Shown: positions 26,057-35,414, counted from the first letter of the stretch. The stretch is DNA of 64,000 bases from Opitutaceae bacterium (GCA_024233285.1 JACKPU010000002.1:186001-250000), one strand, 5' to 3'. Program-made: numbers and translations. Notes: generated by a model not told the origin, from the sequence alone.

Positions 26057-26896
26057 ATGCCACACTCCCGACTGTCATCCCGACTTTTTACAGGTCTGCT
26101 GACGCTGGGGCTGTGTCTCCTGTGGGCGGCCTGCGAACCGCGCAATGGCGCCCCCTTGGGATCGGAATTGGACGAACCCGATTACCGTTTGGGCCAGCGT
26201 TTGGTCAAACAAGGCCGCAGTCCGGAAGCGCTTGCCGCCTATTTGCGTGTCATCGAGAAGCGCGGCGATGCGGCTCCTGAATCGCATTTGGAGGCCGGCA
26301 TTATCTGTTTGCAGCAGATCAAGGACCCAATCGCAGCCATCTATCACTTTAGGAAGTATCTCGAACGCCAGCCCAATTCACCGCAGGCCTCGCAGGTGCG
26401 TGGCTTGGTCGAAAGTGCGAAACGTGAGTTTGCCCGCACCCTGCCGGCCAACCCTTTGGAAAACCAGTCCGAGCGTCTGGATATGGTCGAACAGATCAGC
26501 CGGTTGCAGCGGGAAAACGATCAGCTCAAGGCCGAACTCGCCATGGCACGGGGCAATGCGGTGCAGCCCGCTGTGAATCAGATGCGCGTGCCAACTGGCG
26601 GCGGCTACGGGTTCGCCACCGCCACGCCGCCGGACGATGTTTCCCCCATCAGTGTTGCGCCCGAGGTCCGTGATGAAGCTCCGGCTTTGCGCGAAACCGC
26701 ACCACCGACGCGGCCACAGCCGACGGCGCAGCCAGGTGGGCGCCGCCATGTCGTGGTGAAGGGCGACACCTTGTTCAGTCTCGCGCAGCGTTATTACAAC
26801 GACCGCTCGCGGTGGCGCGATATCTACAACGCCAACCGCGATGTCATGCCGAACGAAAACTCACTGAGCATCGGGATGAATCTGAGCATTCCCTGA
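26057..26896 (+). CDS. LysM-domain lipoprotein with TPR-like region
   Basis: A 279-residue predicted lipoprotein. The signal sequence ends in LLWAAC (lipobox Cys about residue 24). A helical repeat-like segment follows (LGQRLVKQGRSPEALAAYLR to about 110), then a coiled coil (SERLDMVEQISRLQRENDQL) and a Pro-rich linker. The C-terminal LysM domain is HVVVKGDTLFSLAQRYYNDR with WRDIYNANRD. LysM binds peptidoglycan, so the protein probably links the outer membrane to the wall. The ATG at 26057 gives a proper lipoprotein signal; longer readings to 25991 do not. It is convergent with the PH-domain genes, with only three bases between stops. Confidence 0.82.
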   Translation: MPHSRLSSRLFTGLLTLGLCLLWAACEPRNGAPLGSELDEPDYRLGQRLVKQGRSPEALAAYLRVIEKRGDAAPESHLEAGIICLQQIKDPIAAIYHFRKYLERQPNSPQASQVRGLVESAKREFARTLPANPLENQSERLDMVEQISRLQRENDQLKAELAMARGNAVQPAVNQMRVPTGGGYGFATATPPDDVSPISVAPEVRDEAPALRETAPPTRPQPTAQPGGRRHVVVKGDTLFSLAQRYYNDRSRWRDIYNANRDVMPNENSLSIGMNLSIP

Positions 26897-26899
26897 AGT

Positions 26900-27772
26900 T
26901 CAGGGGCGGAAGGTCTGCCGCAGGGTGCGGACTTCGGCCAGCAGCTCCTGCGCGGCGGCGAGCGCGGTATTATTTTCGGCCAGCGGAGCTGAATCATCGG
27001 GATCGCCGAGACCGGCTTCACGAAAGCGCTTCAATCGTGCGAGGATCAGGTCGCGAATTTCGCCGGCGTTGGTCACCCCGTGAAAGATCGCGTGGTGCAT
27101 GGAGTCCTGCCCTTTTGATTTGTGCTCGGAGTCGCCCCCGCCGCCGGCGGATTGCACGCGCACATCGGCGATGCCGAGCAGGCGTTGCAGCGGGCCTTGG
27201 CGCACCTCGACCTGCTGCAGGTTGGCGAAGCTCATGGTGGACTCCTGCAGACTGAACAGTCCGGTGCGGATGCGCAGGCTGCGGTCGGTCACGATATACC
27301 AGTGTTGCTCGAATTCGAGTCGCACCGCGGCGAAGGTGACCGGCAGTTGCAAAATGAACAACGCGATGGCGGCGTATTCGGCCCAGTGAATCAAGCGCAG
27401 GGTCCAGTCCGGCCATGCAGCGACCTTGCGGGCCAGATCATCGATGTCCTTGCGCTGTTTTTTCCGGGCGACCTTTTGCGCTCCCTTGTCGGGGGCGGCA
27501 TCCTCCGCGGCCACTTGCCGGGCCGGGGCGTTCTCGGTCGCGATCGCACGAAACTCCGTCACCCCGCCATCGAGCTGGTCCAGAAACCAAAGCGAAATCA
27601 TGATGCCGATGACGGCGCCGATTTGGGCAAAGAACCAGCGCGCGACGCGCAGTTTGTAGTAGTTGCTGGCGGCGCGAAAAATTTTGATCGAACCCGGAGC
27701 ACCCGCCGGCGGCGAAGGATCGGCGGGCAGGCGCGCGGCGCGCAAAACCAGGCGGCGGATGAAATCAAACAT
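26900..27772 (-). CDS. PH-domain (bPH2/YdbS-like) membrane protein
   Basis: A 290-residue protein, second of a coupled pair. Two membrane segments lie at about 45-65 (FFAQIGAVIGIMISLWFLDQ) and about 115-140. They flank an Ala/Lys-rich loop and precede a bacterial PH-like domain (WYIVTDRSLRIRTGLFSLQE; FANLQQVEVRQGPLQRLLGI; GVTNAGEIRDLI). Such proteins occur in tandem pairs (YdbS/YdbT), and some are linked to envelope stress or antimicrobial-peptide resistance; the role here is unknown. It overlaps the upstream partner by 8 bases. Confidence 0.85.
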   Translation of the reverse strand: MFDFIRRLVLRAARLPADPSPPAGAPGSIKIFRAASNYYKLRVARWFFAQIGAVIGIMISLWFLDQLDGGVTEFRAIATENAPARQVAAEDAAPDKGAQKVARKKQRKDIDDLARKVAAWPDWTLRLIHWAEYAAIALFILQLPVTFAAVRLEFEQHWYIVTDRSLRIRTGLFSLQESTMSFANLQQVEVRQGPLQRLLGIADVRVQSAGGGGDSEHKSKGQDSMHHAIFHGVTNAGEIRDLILARLKRFREAGLGDPDDSAPLAENNTALAAAQELLAEVRTLRQTFRP

Positions 27773-28298
27773 GCGGGTCGGAGGTTTTGGCCGTGGGCAG
27801 GGTTGCGCGCAACGCCCGCACTTCGGCGGCGATTTCGCGCAACACGCCGGCCAGTTCGTCGTTACTCAGGCTGGTCGTGCCGGACCGGTCATGCTCGTGG
27901 TCTTTTACCCCGCGCATTTTGGAATACAGAAAATCGCGCACCGTCTCGAACTCGCGAATGCCTTCGATTGACATCTCCGCGCCGGAATTGCCGCTCGCGG
28001 TTTGCACGAGGATTCGCGCCAAGCCGAGCCAGCGTTCGACAAAATTGGAGCGCAGATGAATGTCTTGGATGCGCGCGTAGTTGATGATGATTTCGCGGCG
28101 AAACAGGATGCCCCAGCTCATGGATACGCCTTCCTCGCTGAAGCGATAGCGCATGGTGTGATAACGAAACCATGCGGGCAAAATCAGGAAGACAAACGCC
28201 GGCGGAAACGCGAGGCAGGCCAGCATATAATAGGTCATTAAATTGCGATGGGGCCGTTCTATCTGCAAAATGGATGCATCCATGGGCGCGTTTATCAT
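27765..28298 (-). CDS. PH-domain (bPH2/YdbT-like) membrane protein
   Basis: A 177-residue protein, first gene of the PH-domain pair. A membrane hairpin (MLACLAFPPAFVFLILPAWF, about 25-45) precedes the PH-like domain (MRYRFSEEGVSMSWGILFRR; IQDIHLRSNFVERWLGLARI; GIREFETVRDFLYSK), and an acidic/Ala tail follows. Starts at 28298 or 28283 are both ATG and equally possible. The divergent 126-base gap to the next plus-strand gene must hold its promoter. Confidence 0.83.
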   Translation of the reverse strand: MINAPMDASILQIERPHRNLMTYYMLACLAFPPAFVFLILPAWFRYHTMRYRFSEEGVSMSWGILFRREIIINYARIQDIHLRSNFVERWLGLARILVQTASGNSGAEMSIEGIREFETVRDFLYSKMRGVKDHEHDRSGTTSLSNDELAGVLREIAAEVRALRATLPTAKTSDPHV

Positions 28299-28424
28299 TA
28301 TGGCGGGATATAGAGTGATTTTGTCCCAGGCAAAATGAAATCGCAGGATTGCATAATGCCGTCGAATTGATGGGAATACGGACGTTCGTAGAACACGGAT
28401 TGCATCCGCGCCGATTTAATAACT

Positions 28425-28667
28425 GTGTCCACCACCATCGTTCAACTCACGGGAATTGCCGGTGTGCTCATTACGTTGACTGCTGTATGGCTGCAATGGA
28501 CTTTGCCCGGTCACATCGCCCGGTTGGAGGACAAGCTGAAGGACGGCAGGCTCAACGCCAAGCAGGTCGAACAGCGTATCCGCTGGACTCAATTGGCCCC
28601 CATTGTGTGCACCCTGCTGGGCACTTGCCTGTTGTTTGGCGCAGTGCTGCGCGCCTTGGGTCGATAA
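28425..28667 (+). CDS. small two-helix membrane protein
   Basis: An 80-residue protein from a GTG start. Two hydrophobic helices (VQLTGIAGVLITLTAVWLQW near the N-terminus and PIVCTLLGTCLLFGAVLRAL at the C-terminus) are joined by a charged amphipathic segment (ARLEDKLKDGRLNAKQVEQR). I do not recognise the family. It precedes the chromate transporter by 40 bases on the same strand, so they may be co-transcribed. Confidence 0.55.
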   Translation: MSTTIVQLTGIAGVLITLTAVWLQWTLPGHIARLEDKLKDGRLNAKQVEQRIRWTQLAPIVCTLLGTCLLFGAVLRALGR

Positions 28668-28707
28668 GATTTGTCGCGGTTGGGGAAACGACCGAGGCTG
28701 GCGTGTG

Positions 28708-29967
28708 ATGAAGCAACCAACATTCAGGGAGGCGCTGCGGTTTTGGGTCAAATTGGGTTTCATCAGCTTCGGCGGACCGGCCGGGCAGATCGCCATCATG
28801 CACCGCGAGCTGGTGGATCGCAAAAAGTGGATCGGCGAATCGCGATTTCTGCATGCGCTCAATTTCTGCATGCTGTTGCCCGGTCCCGAGGCCACGCAAC
28901 TGGCGACCTATTGCGGCTGGATGTTGCATGGTATTCGCGGTGCCTTGGCGGCCGGCGTGTGTTTCATTTTGCCCGCGATCGCACTCATGTGGGGGCTGAG
29001 CTGGCTCTACGTCACTTATGGCGCGGTTCCTGCCGTGGCGGCGGTATTTCACGGGCTCAAAGCCGCGGTGCTGGCCATCGTGATCAGCGCCTTGCTGCGC
29101 GTGGCGCGGCGGGCGCTCAAAACACCAATGGCGTGGGGGCTCGCGGCGATTTCGTTTGGAGCGCTCTTTGGTTTGGGGCTGCCATATCCGTTGATTGTTT
29201 TCGGCGCGTTGCTGACCGGCCTGATCGGCGGCCGCATGGCGCCGCGACAGTTTAATGTCACGGTCGAACCCGAGGTGAAAACGGGACCGATTGCAGCCAC
29301 GGTGAAATGGAGCGGGGTTTTGCGCACGGCTTTGATTGTCGTGGTGCTTTGGTTTGCGCCGGTGCTGGCGGCGGGCTGGCTTGGCGGCTGGCACGGAACG
29401 CTGGCGCAGCAAGGTTGGTTTTTCAGCAAGGCGGCCGTGGTGACGTTTGGCGGAGCCTATGCGGTGCTGCCTTATGTGGCGCAGCAAGCGGTCGAACATC
29501 ATCAATGGCTCAGCGCTGCGCAAATGCTCGATGGGCTCGGCTTGGCGGAAACAACGCCGGGACCATTGATCATGGTGCTGCAGTTCGTGGGGTTCATGGG
29601 CGGCTGGCAGCATCCGGGCGAACTGGCGCCCTTGCTGGCGGCCACGCTCGGCGCGGCGATGACCGTGTGGGTGACCTTTGTGCCGACCTACGGATTCATT
29701 CTGGTGGGCGCGCCGTTTGTGGAGCGGTTGCGGAGCAATGTGCGACTGAGCGCGGCACTGGCGGCGGTGACAGCAGCAGTGGTCGGGGTCATGCTTAATC
29801 TCGCGGTGTGGTTTGGCCTCCACGTTTGGCTGCCGGCGGATGGAACCGACTGGTTTGCCGTGGTGCTCAGCGCGGGGGCCTTTGCGTTGCTGCAATGGGC
29901 CAAATGGGAAATCGTTCCGGTGGTGTTACTGGCGGGAGTGACCGGCTTGCTCTGGAGCTTGATTTGA
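28708..29967 (+). CDS. chrA: CHR-family chromate transporter
   Basis: A 419-residue membrane protein with two homologous CHR domains. The N-terminal one begins FREALRFWVKLGFISFGGPA and contains LNFCMLLPGPEATQLATYCG. The C-terminal one has KAAVVTFGGAYAVLPYVAQQ and GLGLAETTPGPLIMVLQFVG. This is the long-chain ChrA form, which exports chromate using the proton gradient in studied examples. ATG 28708 is the start where homology begins; an upstream reading from 28603 is unlike the family. The MBL hydrolase follows after one base. Confidence 0.9.
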   Translation: MKQPTFREALRFWVKLGFISFGGPAGQIAIMHRELVDRKKWIGESRFLHALNFCMLLPGPEATQLATYCGWMLHGIRGALAAGVCFILPAIALMWGLSWLYVTYGAVPAVAAVFHGLKAAVLAIVISALLRVARRALKTPMAWGLAAISFGALFGLGLPYPLIVFGALLTGLIGGRMAPRQFNVTVEPEVKTGPIAATVKWSGVLRTALIVVVLWFAPVLAAGWLGGWHGTLAQQGWFFSKAAVVTFGGAYAVLPYVAQQAVEHHQWLSAAQMLDGLGLAETTPGPLIMVLQFVGFMGGWQHPGELAPLLAATLGAAMTVWVTFVPTYGFILVGAPFVERLRSNVRLSAALAAVTAAVVGVMLNLAVWFGLHVWLPADGTDWFAVVLSAGAFALLQWAKWEIVPVVLLAGVTGLLWSLI

Positions 29968-29968
29968 C

Positions 29969-30703
29969 ATGGCCACCCAAAGCCAACCGGACTGGCAACG
30001 ACGCGTGCACACGATCCGCGGCATCATGGGCTGTTGCCATGTGCTGACGGACGACGACGGTGCGGTGCTGCTCGATACCGGCCTGATCGGAGAGCCGTGG
30101 TTTATCCGGCGCTGCCTGCGCCGGCTGGGGCTGGGACCGAAATCGGTGCGGGCGATCCTGCTGACGCATGGTCACCTCGACCACGCCGGTAATCTTGCCT
30201 GGGCCAAGGCATGGTGTGGCGCCTCGGTTTACGCGCATCCGCTCGAGCAGGCGCACATCGACGGCGTCTATCCGTATCGCGGCGTCAATCGCTGGTGCGG
30301 TCGTTTGGAGCGGACTGGTCGGAGGCTGATGGGCGTTGGGCGCGCCGTGCCGATTGACGTGATGCTGAACGAAGGGGACGCGTTGCCGTTTTGGGGCGGT
30401 CTTCGGGTCGTGCATCTGCCGGGACACACGCTGGGGCACTGTGGATTTTACAGCACCAAACACGACGTGCTGTTCAGCGGTGATTTGTTCGCGAGTTATT
30501 TTTTCAACGTGCACCTGCCGCCGCCGATTTTGAACAGTGCGCCCGCGCTGATCCCGGCCAGTTTGGAAAAGGTCCGCCGGCTAAACCCGCGGTTCATCGT
30601 GCCGCAACATTACGATATGCTCGATGGTGAGTTGCACCGCGCGCGGTTTGATTTGTTGCTGCGCAAGTTGAAACGTCGCTGGTCAAAACCAGTGACGCTT
30701 TGA
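29969..30703 (+). CDS. MBL-fold metallo-hydrolase
   Basis: A 244-residue metallo-beta-lactamase-fold protein. The metal site HGHLDHAGN (about 62-70) is preceded by VLLDTGLIGEP, and further ligands lie in HLPGHTLGHCGFY and FSGDLFASYFF. Members hydrolyse thioesters, lactones or phosphodiesters; no subclass feature fixes the substrate here. It lies one base after the chromate transporter, so co-expression is likely, although a functional link is not obvious. It converges with the small membrane gene at 30714. Confidence 0.85.
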   Translation: MATQSQPDWQRRVHTIRGIMGCCHVLTDDDGAVLLDTGLIGEPWFIRRCLRRLGLGPKSVRAILLTHGHLDHAGNLAWAKAWCGASVYAHPLEQAHIDGVYPYRGVNRWCGRLERTGRRLMGVGRAVPIDVMLNEGDALPFWGGLRVVHLPGHTLGHCGFYSTKHDVLFSGDLFASYFFNVHLPPPILNSAPALIPASLEKVRRLNPRFIVPQHYDMLDGELHRARFDLLLRKLKRRWSKPVTL

Positions 30704-30713
30704 CTGCCGGGCG

Positions 30714-31034
30714 TCAGTCGCGGCTGCGACGCAGACGCTCCAAGTCCGCGTCGTGCTTGGCTTTGGTGGGCAGCACGAGCGTGAGCTTGTCGACGAAAGG
30801 CGTGAGGAATCGCGGTTCGTTGCGATTGTAAGTCCAGTAGGAGAGGATCATGGCCGCCGCGATCATCGTCGCGAGCCACGGCATGAAGCTGTTGATTTCG
30901 CGCAGCGCACGCCAGAAGCGGATCACCATGATCAACGCGAGTGCGCATAGCCCGAGATTGATCCAGAACTGCAACGGGATTTGCCGCAATTTCTCAAAGG
31001 CGGCGAAAATGAGCAGCGGGGCCAGGTCGGGCAT
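30714..31034 (-). CDS. hypothetical small membrane protein
   Basis: A 106-residue protein with two membrane helices (FWINLGLCALALIMVIRFW, about 23-41, and FMPWLATMIAAAMILSYWTY, about 50-69) and a charged C-terminal tail rich in Lys/Arg/Asp. No family is recognised. It lies 43 bases downstream of sufS on the same strand and could be the last gene of that unit. Confidence 0.6.
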   Translation of the reverse strand: MPDLAPLLIFAAFEKLRQIPLQFWINLGLCALALIMVIRFWRALREINSFMPWLATMIAAAMILSYWTYNRNEPRFLTPFVDKLTLVLPTKAKHDADLERLRRSRD

Positions 31035-31077
31035 GCAAAGTTTTCAGTTCAATCCCCGAACGGTCGGCAAGCCGATT

Positions 31078-32310
31078 CTAGGAGAGTCCGAAAAACTTCT
31101 GGATGCGGCGGAGCGAGGCGACGAGCACGTCGATCTCCTCCGCGGTGTTGTAAACGTAAAAGCTGGCGCGCGTGGTGCTGGCGAGGCCGAGTTTGCGCAT
31201 GAGCGGCTGGTTGCAGTGATGACCGCCGCGCAGCGCGAGACCGTCTTCGTCGGCAAACGTGACCACATCGTGCGCATGCACGTCGACGAAGGCAAAGCTT
31301 ACCAACCCGCTGCGCTCGCCGGTCGGACCGAGAATCCGGATACCGGGAAGTTCGCTCAACTTCTGATACGCGAGGGTCGCGAGTTCGTGATCGTGTTGCG
31401 CAATCGCCTCGCGCCCCAGGTTGTCCAAGTAATCGCAGGCGGTGCCGAGCGCGATCGCATCGGCCACATTGGGCGTGCCGGCTTCGAAACGCTCGGGCGC
31501 GGGCTTCCACGTGGCGGTTTCATAATGCACGGTGGCGACCATGCCGCCGCCGGTTTCATCGGGCGCGAGCTTGTCGAGCAGGGCGCGGCGACCATAGAGC
31601 ACGCCGATGCCGGTCGGGCCGCACATTTTGTGACCGGAGAATGCGAGGAAATCACAATCGAGATCACGCACGTCGACCGGCATGTGGCCGATCGACTGCG
31701 CGGCGTCGATCACCGTGATCGCGCCGACGGCGCGGGCGCGCCGGCAGAGTTCCTTGGCGGGATTGATGGTGCCGAGCGTGTTGGAAATATGCGTGAAGGC
31801 GAAGAGCTTGACCGCGGGCGTGAGCAGTTGATCAAGTGCGAGCAGATCGAGCCCGCCTTCGGCGTTTTCGCCGAGCACCGGCACGAACCTCAACGTGGCG
31901 CCGCTGGCCTTGGCGGCCTGCTGCCAGGGAATGAGATTGGAGTGATGTTCCATCTCGGTCGTCAGGACGACATCGCCGGGCTTAAGGTGGGCGTGGGCCC
32001 AGCTGCGCGCCACGATGTTGATGCTCTCGGTCGTGCCGCGGGTAAAAATAACCTCCGCGGGATCCGCGGCGTTAATGAACTTGGCGAGGCGGGCGCGGGC
32101 GCCTTCGTAGGCATCGGTCGCGCGCATGGAGAGCGTGTGCAGGCCACGGTGCACGTTGCTGTTGTCGCGTTCGTAATAGTGCACGAGCGCATCGATGACG
32201 CTGCGCGGTTTTTGCGAAGTCGCGCCGTTGTCGAGGTAAACGAGCGGCTTGCCGTTGACCTGTTGATGGAGGACCGGGAAATCGGCGCGGACGTTTTGCC
32301 AGGCGGACAT
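31078..32310 (-). CDS. sufS: SufS-type cysteine desulfurase
   Basis: A 410-residue PLP enzyme. It shows YLDNGATSQKPRSVIDAL, TRGTTESINIVARSW and EMEHHSNLIPWQ. The PLP-lysine motif is SGHKMCGPTGIGVLYG (Lys about 231), and the active-site cysteine loop is LRGGHHCNQPLM. The short loop around the Cys is the group II (SufS) form. It mobilises sulfur from cysteine as a protein-bound persulfide and passes it to SufU, encoded 4 bases upstream. ATG 32310 is chosen because residues before it are not family sequence. Confidence 0.95.
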   Translation of the reverse strand: MSAWQNVRADFPVLHQQVNGKPLVYLDNGATSQKPRSVIDALVHYYERDNSNVHRGLHTLSMRATDAYEGARARLAKFINAADPAEVIFTRGTTESINIVARSWAHAHLKPGDVVLTTEMEHHSNLIPWQQAAKASGATLRFVPVLGENAEGGLDLLALDQLLTPAVKLFAFTHISNTLGTINPAKELCRRARAVGAITVIDAAQSIGHMPVDVRDLDCDFLAFSGHKMCGPTGIGVLYGRRALLDKLAPDETGGGMVATVHYETATWKPAPERFEAGTPNVADAIALGTACDYLDNLGREAIAQHDHELATLAYQKLSELPGIRILGPTGERSGLVSFAFVDVHAHDVVTFADEDGLALRGGHHCNQPLMRKLGLASTTRASFYVYNTAEEIDVLVASLRRIQKFFGLS

Positions 32311-32314
32311 GGGA

Positions 32315-32767
32315 TTAATCCGTATGGCTTTCCGTGGTCGCGGGGGCTTCATCGCCTTTCAGGGCGTTGAGCGCGGCATGCCAGCCAAGGGTGGCGCATT
32401 TGATGCGCGCGGGGAACGCGTGCACACCGGCGAAGGCGGCGATGTCGCTGATTTCCTCCGGTGCCTCGCCGGTGGTCACGATGTGGTGAAATTCGTCGTA
32501 TAGCTTTTGCGCCTCGGCGGCGGTCTTGCCCTTGAGCTGAGTGGTCATCAGCGACGCGCTGGCTTGCGAAATGGCGCAGCCGGAACCGTCAAATGAGAGG
32601 TCTTTGATCCGGTCGCCTTCGAGATCTAGGTAAACGCTGCACTGATCGCCGCAGGACGGATTGTCGCCATGGGCCACCCGCGTGGCCGTGGGTAGTTTGC
32701 CGCGATTGCGCGGCCGGCGATTATGATCAAGGATGACCTGCTGGTAGAGGTCGGATAGGTCGGACAT
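32315..32767 (-). CDS. sufU: SufU-type iron-sulfur cluster assembly protein
   Basis: A 150-residue NifU N-terminal-like protein. The three conserved Cys are in NPSCGDQCSVYL, GSGCAISQASASLM and FPARIKCATLGWHAAL; an Asp follows the first Cys, as in zinc-binding SufU. It accepts sulfur from SufS in the minimal SufS-SufU pathway. The tandem sufU-sufS arrangement without visible sufBCD suggests that the rest of the Suf system is encoded elsewhere. Confidence 0.93.
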   Translation of the reverse strand: MSDLSDLYQQVILDHNRRPRNRGKLPTATRVAHGDNPSCGDQCSVYLDLEGDRIKDLSFDGSGCAISQASASLMTTQLKGKTAAEAQKLYDEFHHIVTTGEAPEEISDIAAFAGVHAFPARIKCATLGWHAALNALKGDEAPATTESHTD

Positions 32768-32842
32768 GCCGCGAACCGTAGTGAAAAGTTGCGCCGGCGC
32801 AAAGCGGGTTTTGTTTTTTGCGCGGCATAACCAAGCAGAGTT

Positions 32843-34228
32843 TCAGATGGTCTTGGAATGCCGCTGGGCGTCCCGGCGCAGGTAGGCGTCAAATTTCATG
32901 GCGATGACGCGCAGGAGCGGAAGTCCGGGCTCGGTGACGCTCAGACCCGTCGCGTCGCGTTGCAGCACGCCATCCGTGATCAAATCCCCGAGGGTGCCGA
33001 GCTCAGCGGCGTAGGTGCATTCGAAGTCCACGCCCAGCTCCGCCGATAGCGCGGCGAAATCGAGGCGCCGGGCGCACATGATGCTCATGATGATGGTGCG
33101 GCGGCGTTGGTCCTCGATGCTCAGTCGGTAGCCTTTTTCAACCGGCAGATGGCCGGCGGCCAGCGCGGCCTGCCATTCGGGCAGCGTCTTGAAATTCTGC
33201 CGAAACGTGTCGGCGGTTTGCGAGATCGACGAAATGCCAAAGGCGTAGAGCGAGGCGCCGGCCCGCGTGCTGTAGCCTTGGAAGTTGCGGTGCAATCCGC
33301 CGCTGAGGGCGGCGCCGGCGAGTTCATCGCCGGGCTTGGCAAAATGATCCAAGCCCACATCCAGATAACCCGCCTCGGTCAGTTTTTCGCGCGCCACCGC
33401 AAACATTGCCAGCCGGTTCTCCGCGGACGGCAGCGTGTGCTTCTGGTCGAAAATCTTTTGCGCCGGCTTGATCCACGGCACGTGCGCGTAGCCGAAAACC
33501 GAGAGCCGGTCCGGATCGAGCGTCAGCACATCATCAATCGTGCGGGCGAAACTGTCCGCGGTTTGCAGCGGCAGGCCGTAGATCAGGTCGACGTTGATGG
33601 AACTGAAACCCGCTTCGCGCAGCCAGGTGAAAGCCTGTTGGTTTTGTGCCTGCGGCTGGATGCGATGCACCGCAAGTTGCACTGCGGGGTTGGTGTCTTG
33701 AATACCAAGCGACGCGCGGTTGGCGCCGATTTCCTGCAACGCGTGCACGTGGTCGCGTGTCAACCGGCGCGGGTCGACCTCGACGCTGAACTCGCAATCC
33801 GGCGCCACGAGAAAATGCTCGTGGATCAACGCGCCGAGGCGGCGCAGCTCGTCCGGCGGGAAAAACGTCGGGGTGCCGCCACCGAAATGGATCTGGGCGA
33901 CCTGTCGCTGCGGGTCCATAAGGCGGGCGGTGAGCCGGACTTCGCGAATCAACCAACCCAGATAGTCATCGGCCGATTCGCGCCGCCGGGTGATGACTGT
34001 GTTGCAGCCGCAAAACCAGCACCGTGATTCGCAGAACGGCAGGTGAAAGTAGAGTGACAGTGGGCCGGCTCCCGGCGCGTTGTCCTCCTGGATCGCATCT
34101 TGCAGACTCAATGGCGCCAGCTCGGTCGTAAATTGCGTCGCCGGCGGGTAGGATGTGTAGCGCGGCCCCGGCACCGCGTATTTGCGGATTAGATCCAGGT
34201 CCAAGGCAGGCGACAAAGCGGGCATCAT
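32843..34228 (-). CDS. hemN: oxygen-independent coproporphyrinogen III oxidase
   Basis: A 461-residue radical SAM enzyme. The cluster motif is CESRCWFCGC (Cys66, Cys70, Cys73 plus Cys75), the CxxxCxxCxC form diagnostic of HemN. It also has GPRYTSYPPA at the N-terminus, IHFGGGTPTFF, SVEVDPR and FQGYSTRAG. It decarboxylates coproporphyrinogen III to protoporphyrinogen IX without oxygen. The length fits true HemN rather than the shorter HemW. It lies 75 bases from sufU on the same strand, consistent with its need for iron-sulfur clusters. Confidence 0.94.
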   Translation of the reverse strand: MMPALSPALDLDLIRKYAVPGPRYTSYPPATQFTTELAPLSLQDAIQEDNAPGAGPLSLYFHLPFCESRCWFCGCNTVITRRRESADDYLGWLIREVRLTARLMDPQRQVAQIHFGGGTPTFFPPDELRRLGALIHEHFLVAPDCEFSVEVDPRRLTRDHVHALQEIGANRASLGIQDTNPAVQLAVHRIQPQAQNQQAFTWLREAGFSSINVDLIYGLPLQTADSFARTIDDVLTLDPDRLSVFGYAHVPWIKPAQKIFDQKHTLPSAENRLAMFAVAREKLTEAGYLDVGLDHFAKPGDELAGAALSGGLHRNFQGYSTRAGASLYAFGISSISQTADTFRQNFKTLPEWQAALAAGHLPVEKGYRLSIEDQRRRTIIMSIMCARRLDFAALSAELGVDFECTYAAELGTLGDLITDGVLQRDATGLSVTEPGLPLLRVIAMKFDAYLRRDAQRHSKTI

Positions 34229-34303
34229 GATGCCCGCATTATGTCGAGGCCAAGCAGGTCCGGCTACGCGGCCCTTGTCAGGCTTTGGGCGGATTTTGTC
34301 CGC

Positions 34304-35356
34304 TCAATCAAAACTCACCGGCTTGCCCGTGTCGGCCGAAGTGTAAAACGCGTCCGCGATCCGGGCGAAGAGGAGGCCGTCCTGCAGCGAGGTGTTGGGT
34401 TTGCGCTTTTCGAGGATGGATTCGACGAAGTCGAAGACCACGCCCTCGTGTTCGGCACCGGTGCCGGACTCCTCGCCTTCCCAGATCGCGGTCGTCTTCG
34501 TGCCGGTGCCCGGATTGGGCTGGGTGAGCATCAGGCTGGCCGAGGTGTAGCGCAGCATTTGCAGGTCGAGCGCGCCCTTGTCACCGCAGATCTGCCAGAC
34601 GCTGTTGGCGGGCAGGGACGAGAACTCGGCGCGTTCGTAATTGAGCACGCAACCCTCGGCGAAGGTTACGAGGCCGACGATGTGGGTTTCGGCGTCCGAG
34701 CCCGGGGCGGCGTAGGCCTTGAACGCTTCCGGCACCTGCCAAGTCTGGGCGAGGGCGTATTGCGGCGTGAGTTTGAAATCGAGCAGGCCGAGCAGGTAAT
34801 CGAGATCGTAGCAGCCCCAATTGACGAAAATGCCGCCGCCGTTGAGGTCGCGGCGCAGGCGCCAGACCGGCGGGTTGGGGTTGGGCTCGTCGGATGGTTT
34901 CGCCACGCCCCGGCAGGTGATGGTGCGGATTTTGCCGAGACCACCGGAACGAATGAAGGCGTTGGCCGTCTTGGCGGATTCGAACGAGCGGTAACGCGAT
35001 GAGCAGCACGCGCCGATGAGATCGCCTTGGGCGGCGATCATGGTGCGGACCTCGGCGGCGTTCATGCCGATTGGTTTCTCGGTGAGGACGTGTTTGCCGT
35101 TTTTGAAGGCCTCGATCACGAGCGGGCCGCGGATGTTGGCAGGGAGGGCGAGAATGACGGCGTGGATGTTGGCGTCGCGCAACAACTCGCCGGCGTCGGT
35201 GCTCCAACGCTCGACGCCGAATTCGGCGGCGGTCTTTTGGGCGACCTCGCTGCGCACGTCACAAACGGCGGCAGCGCGGGCGGTTTTCATTTTGGCGAGC
35301 GCGCGCAGGTGGTATTGCGCGATGACGCCGCATCCGATGACAGCAATGTTCAGCAT
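34304..35356 (-). CDS. Gfo/Idh/MocA-family oxidoreductase
   Basis: A 350-residue dehydrogenase. The NAD-binding motif is MLNIAVIGCGVIAQYHLRAL at the very N-terminus, followed by ILALPANIRGPLVIEAFKNG, the active-site motif LTEKPIGMNAAE and GGIFVNWGCYDLDYLLGL. It belongs to the sugar/inositol dehydrogenase family; the substrate is not evident. ATG 35356 is used because sequence before it is not family-like. It is divergent from the AraC regulator, which starts within about 60 bases, so the two are probably regulated together. Confidence 0.87.
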   Translation of the reverse strand: MLNIAVIGCGVIAQYHLRALAKMKTARAAAVCDVRSEVAQKTAAEFGVERWSTDAGELLRDANIHAVILALPANIRGPLVIEAFKNGKHVLTEKPIGMNAAEVRTMIAAQGDLIGACCSSRYRSFESAKTANAFIRSGGLGKIRTITCRGVAKPSDEPNPNPPVWRLRRDLNGGGIFVNWGCYDLDYLLGLLDFKLTPQYALAQTWQVPEAFKAYAAPGSDAETHIVGLVTFAEGCVLNYERAEFSSLPANSVWQICGDKGALDLQMLRYTSASLMLTQPNPGTGTKTTAIWEGEESGTGAEHEGVVFDFVESILEKRKPNTSLQDGLLFARIADAFYTSADTGKPVSFD

Positions 35357-35414
35357 TTGGGAAATGGGGTAGGGATTGCTTTGCATGCCATGGCGGCATT
35401 GTCTAGCGCGACTT

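Noticed and set aside
30850..32370. Plus-strand open frame opposite sufS
   Set aside because: Antisense of sufS; composition-driven.
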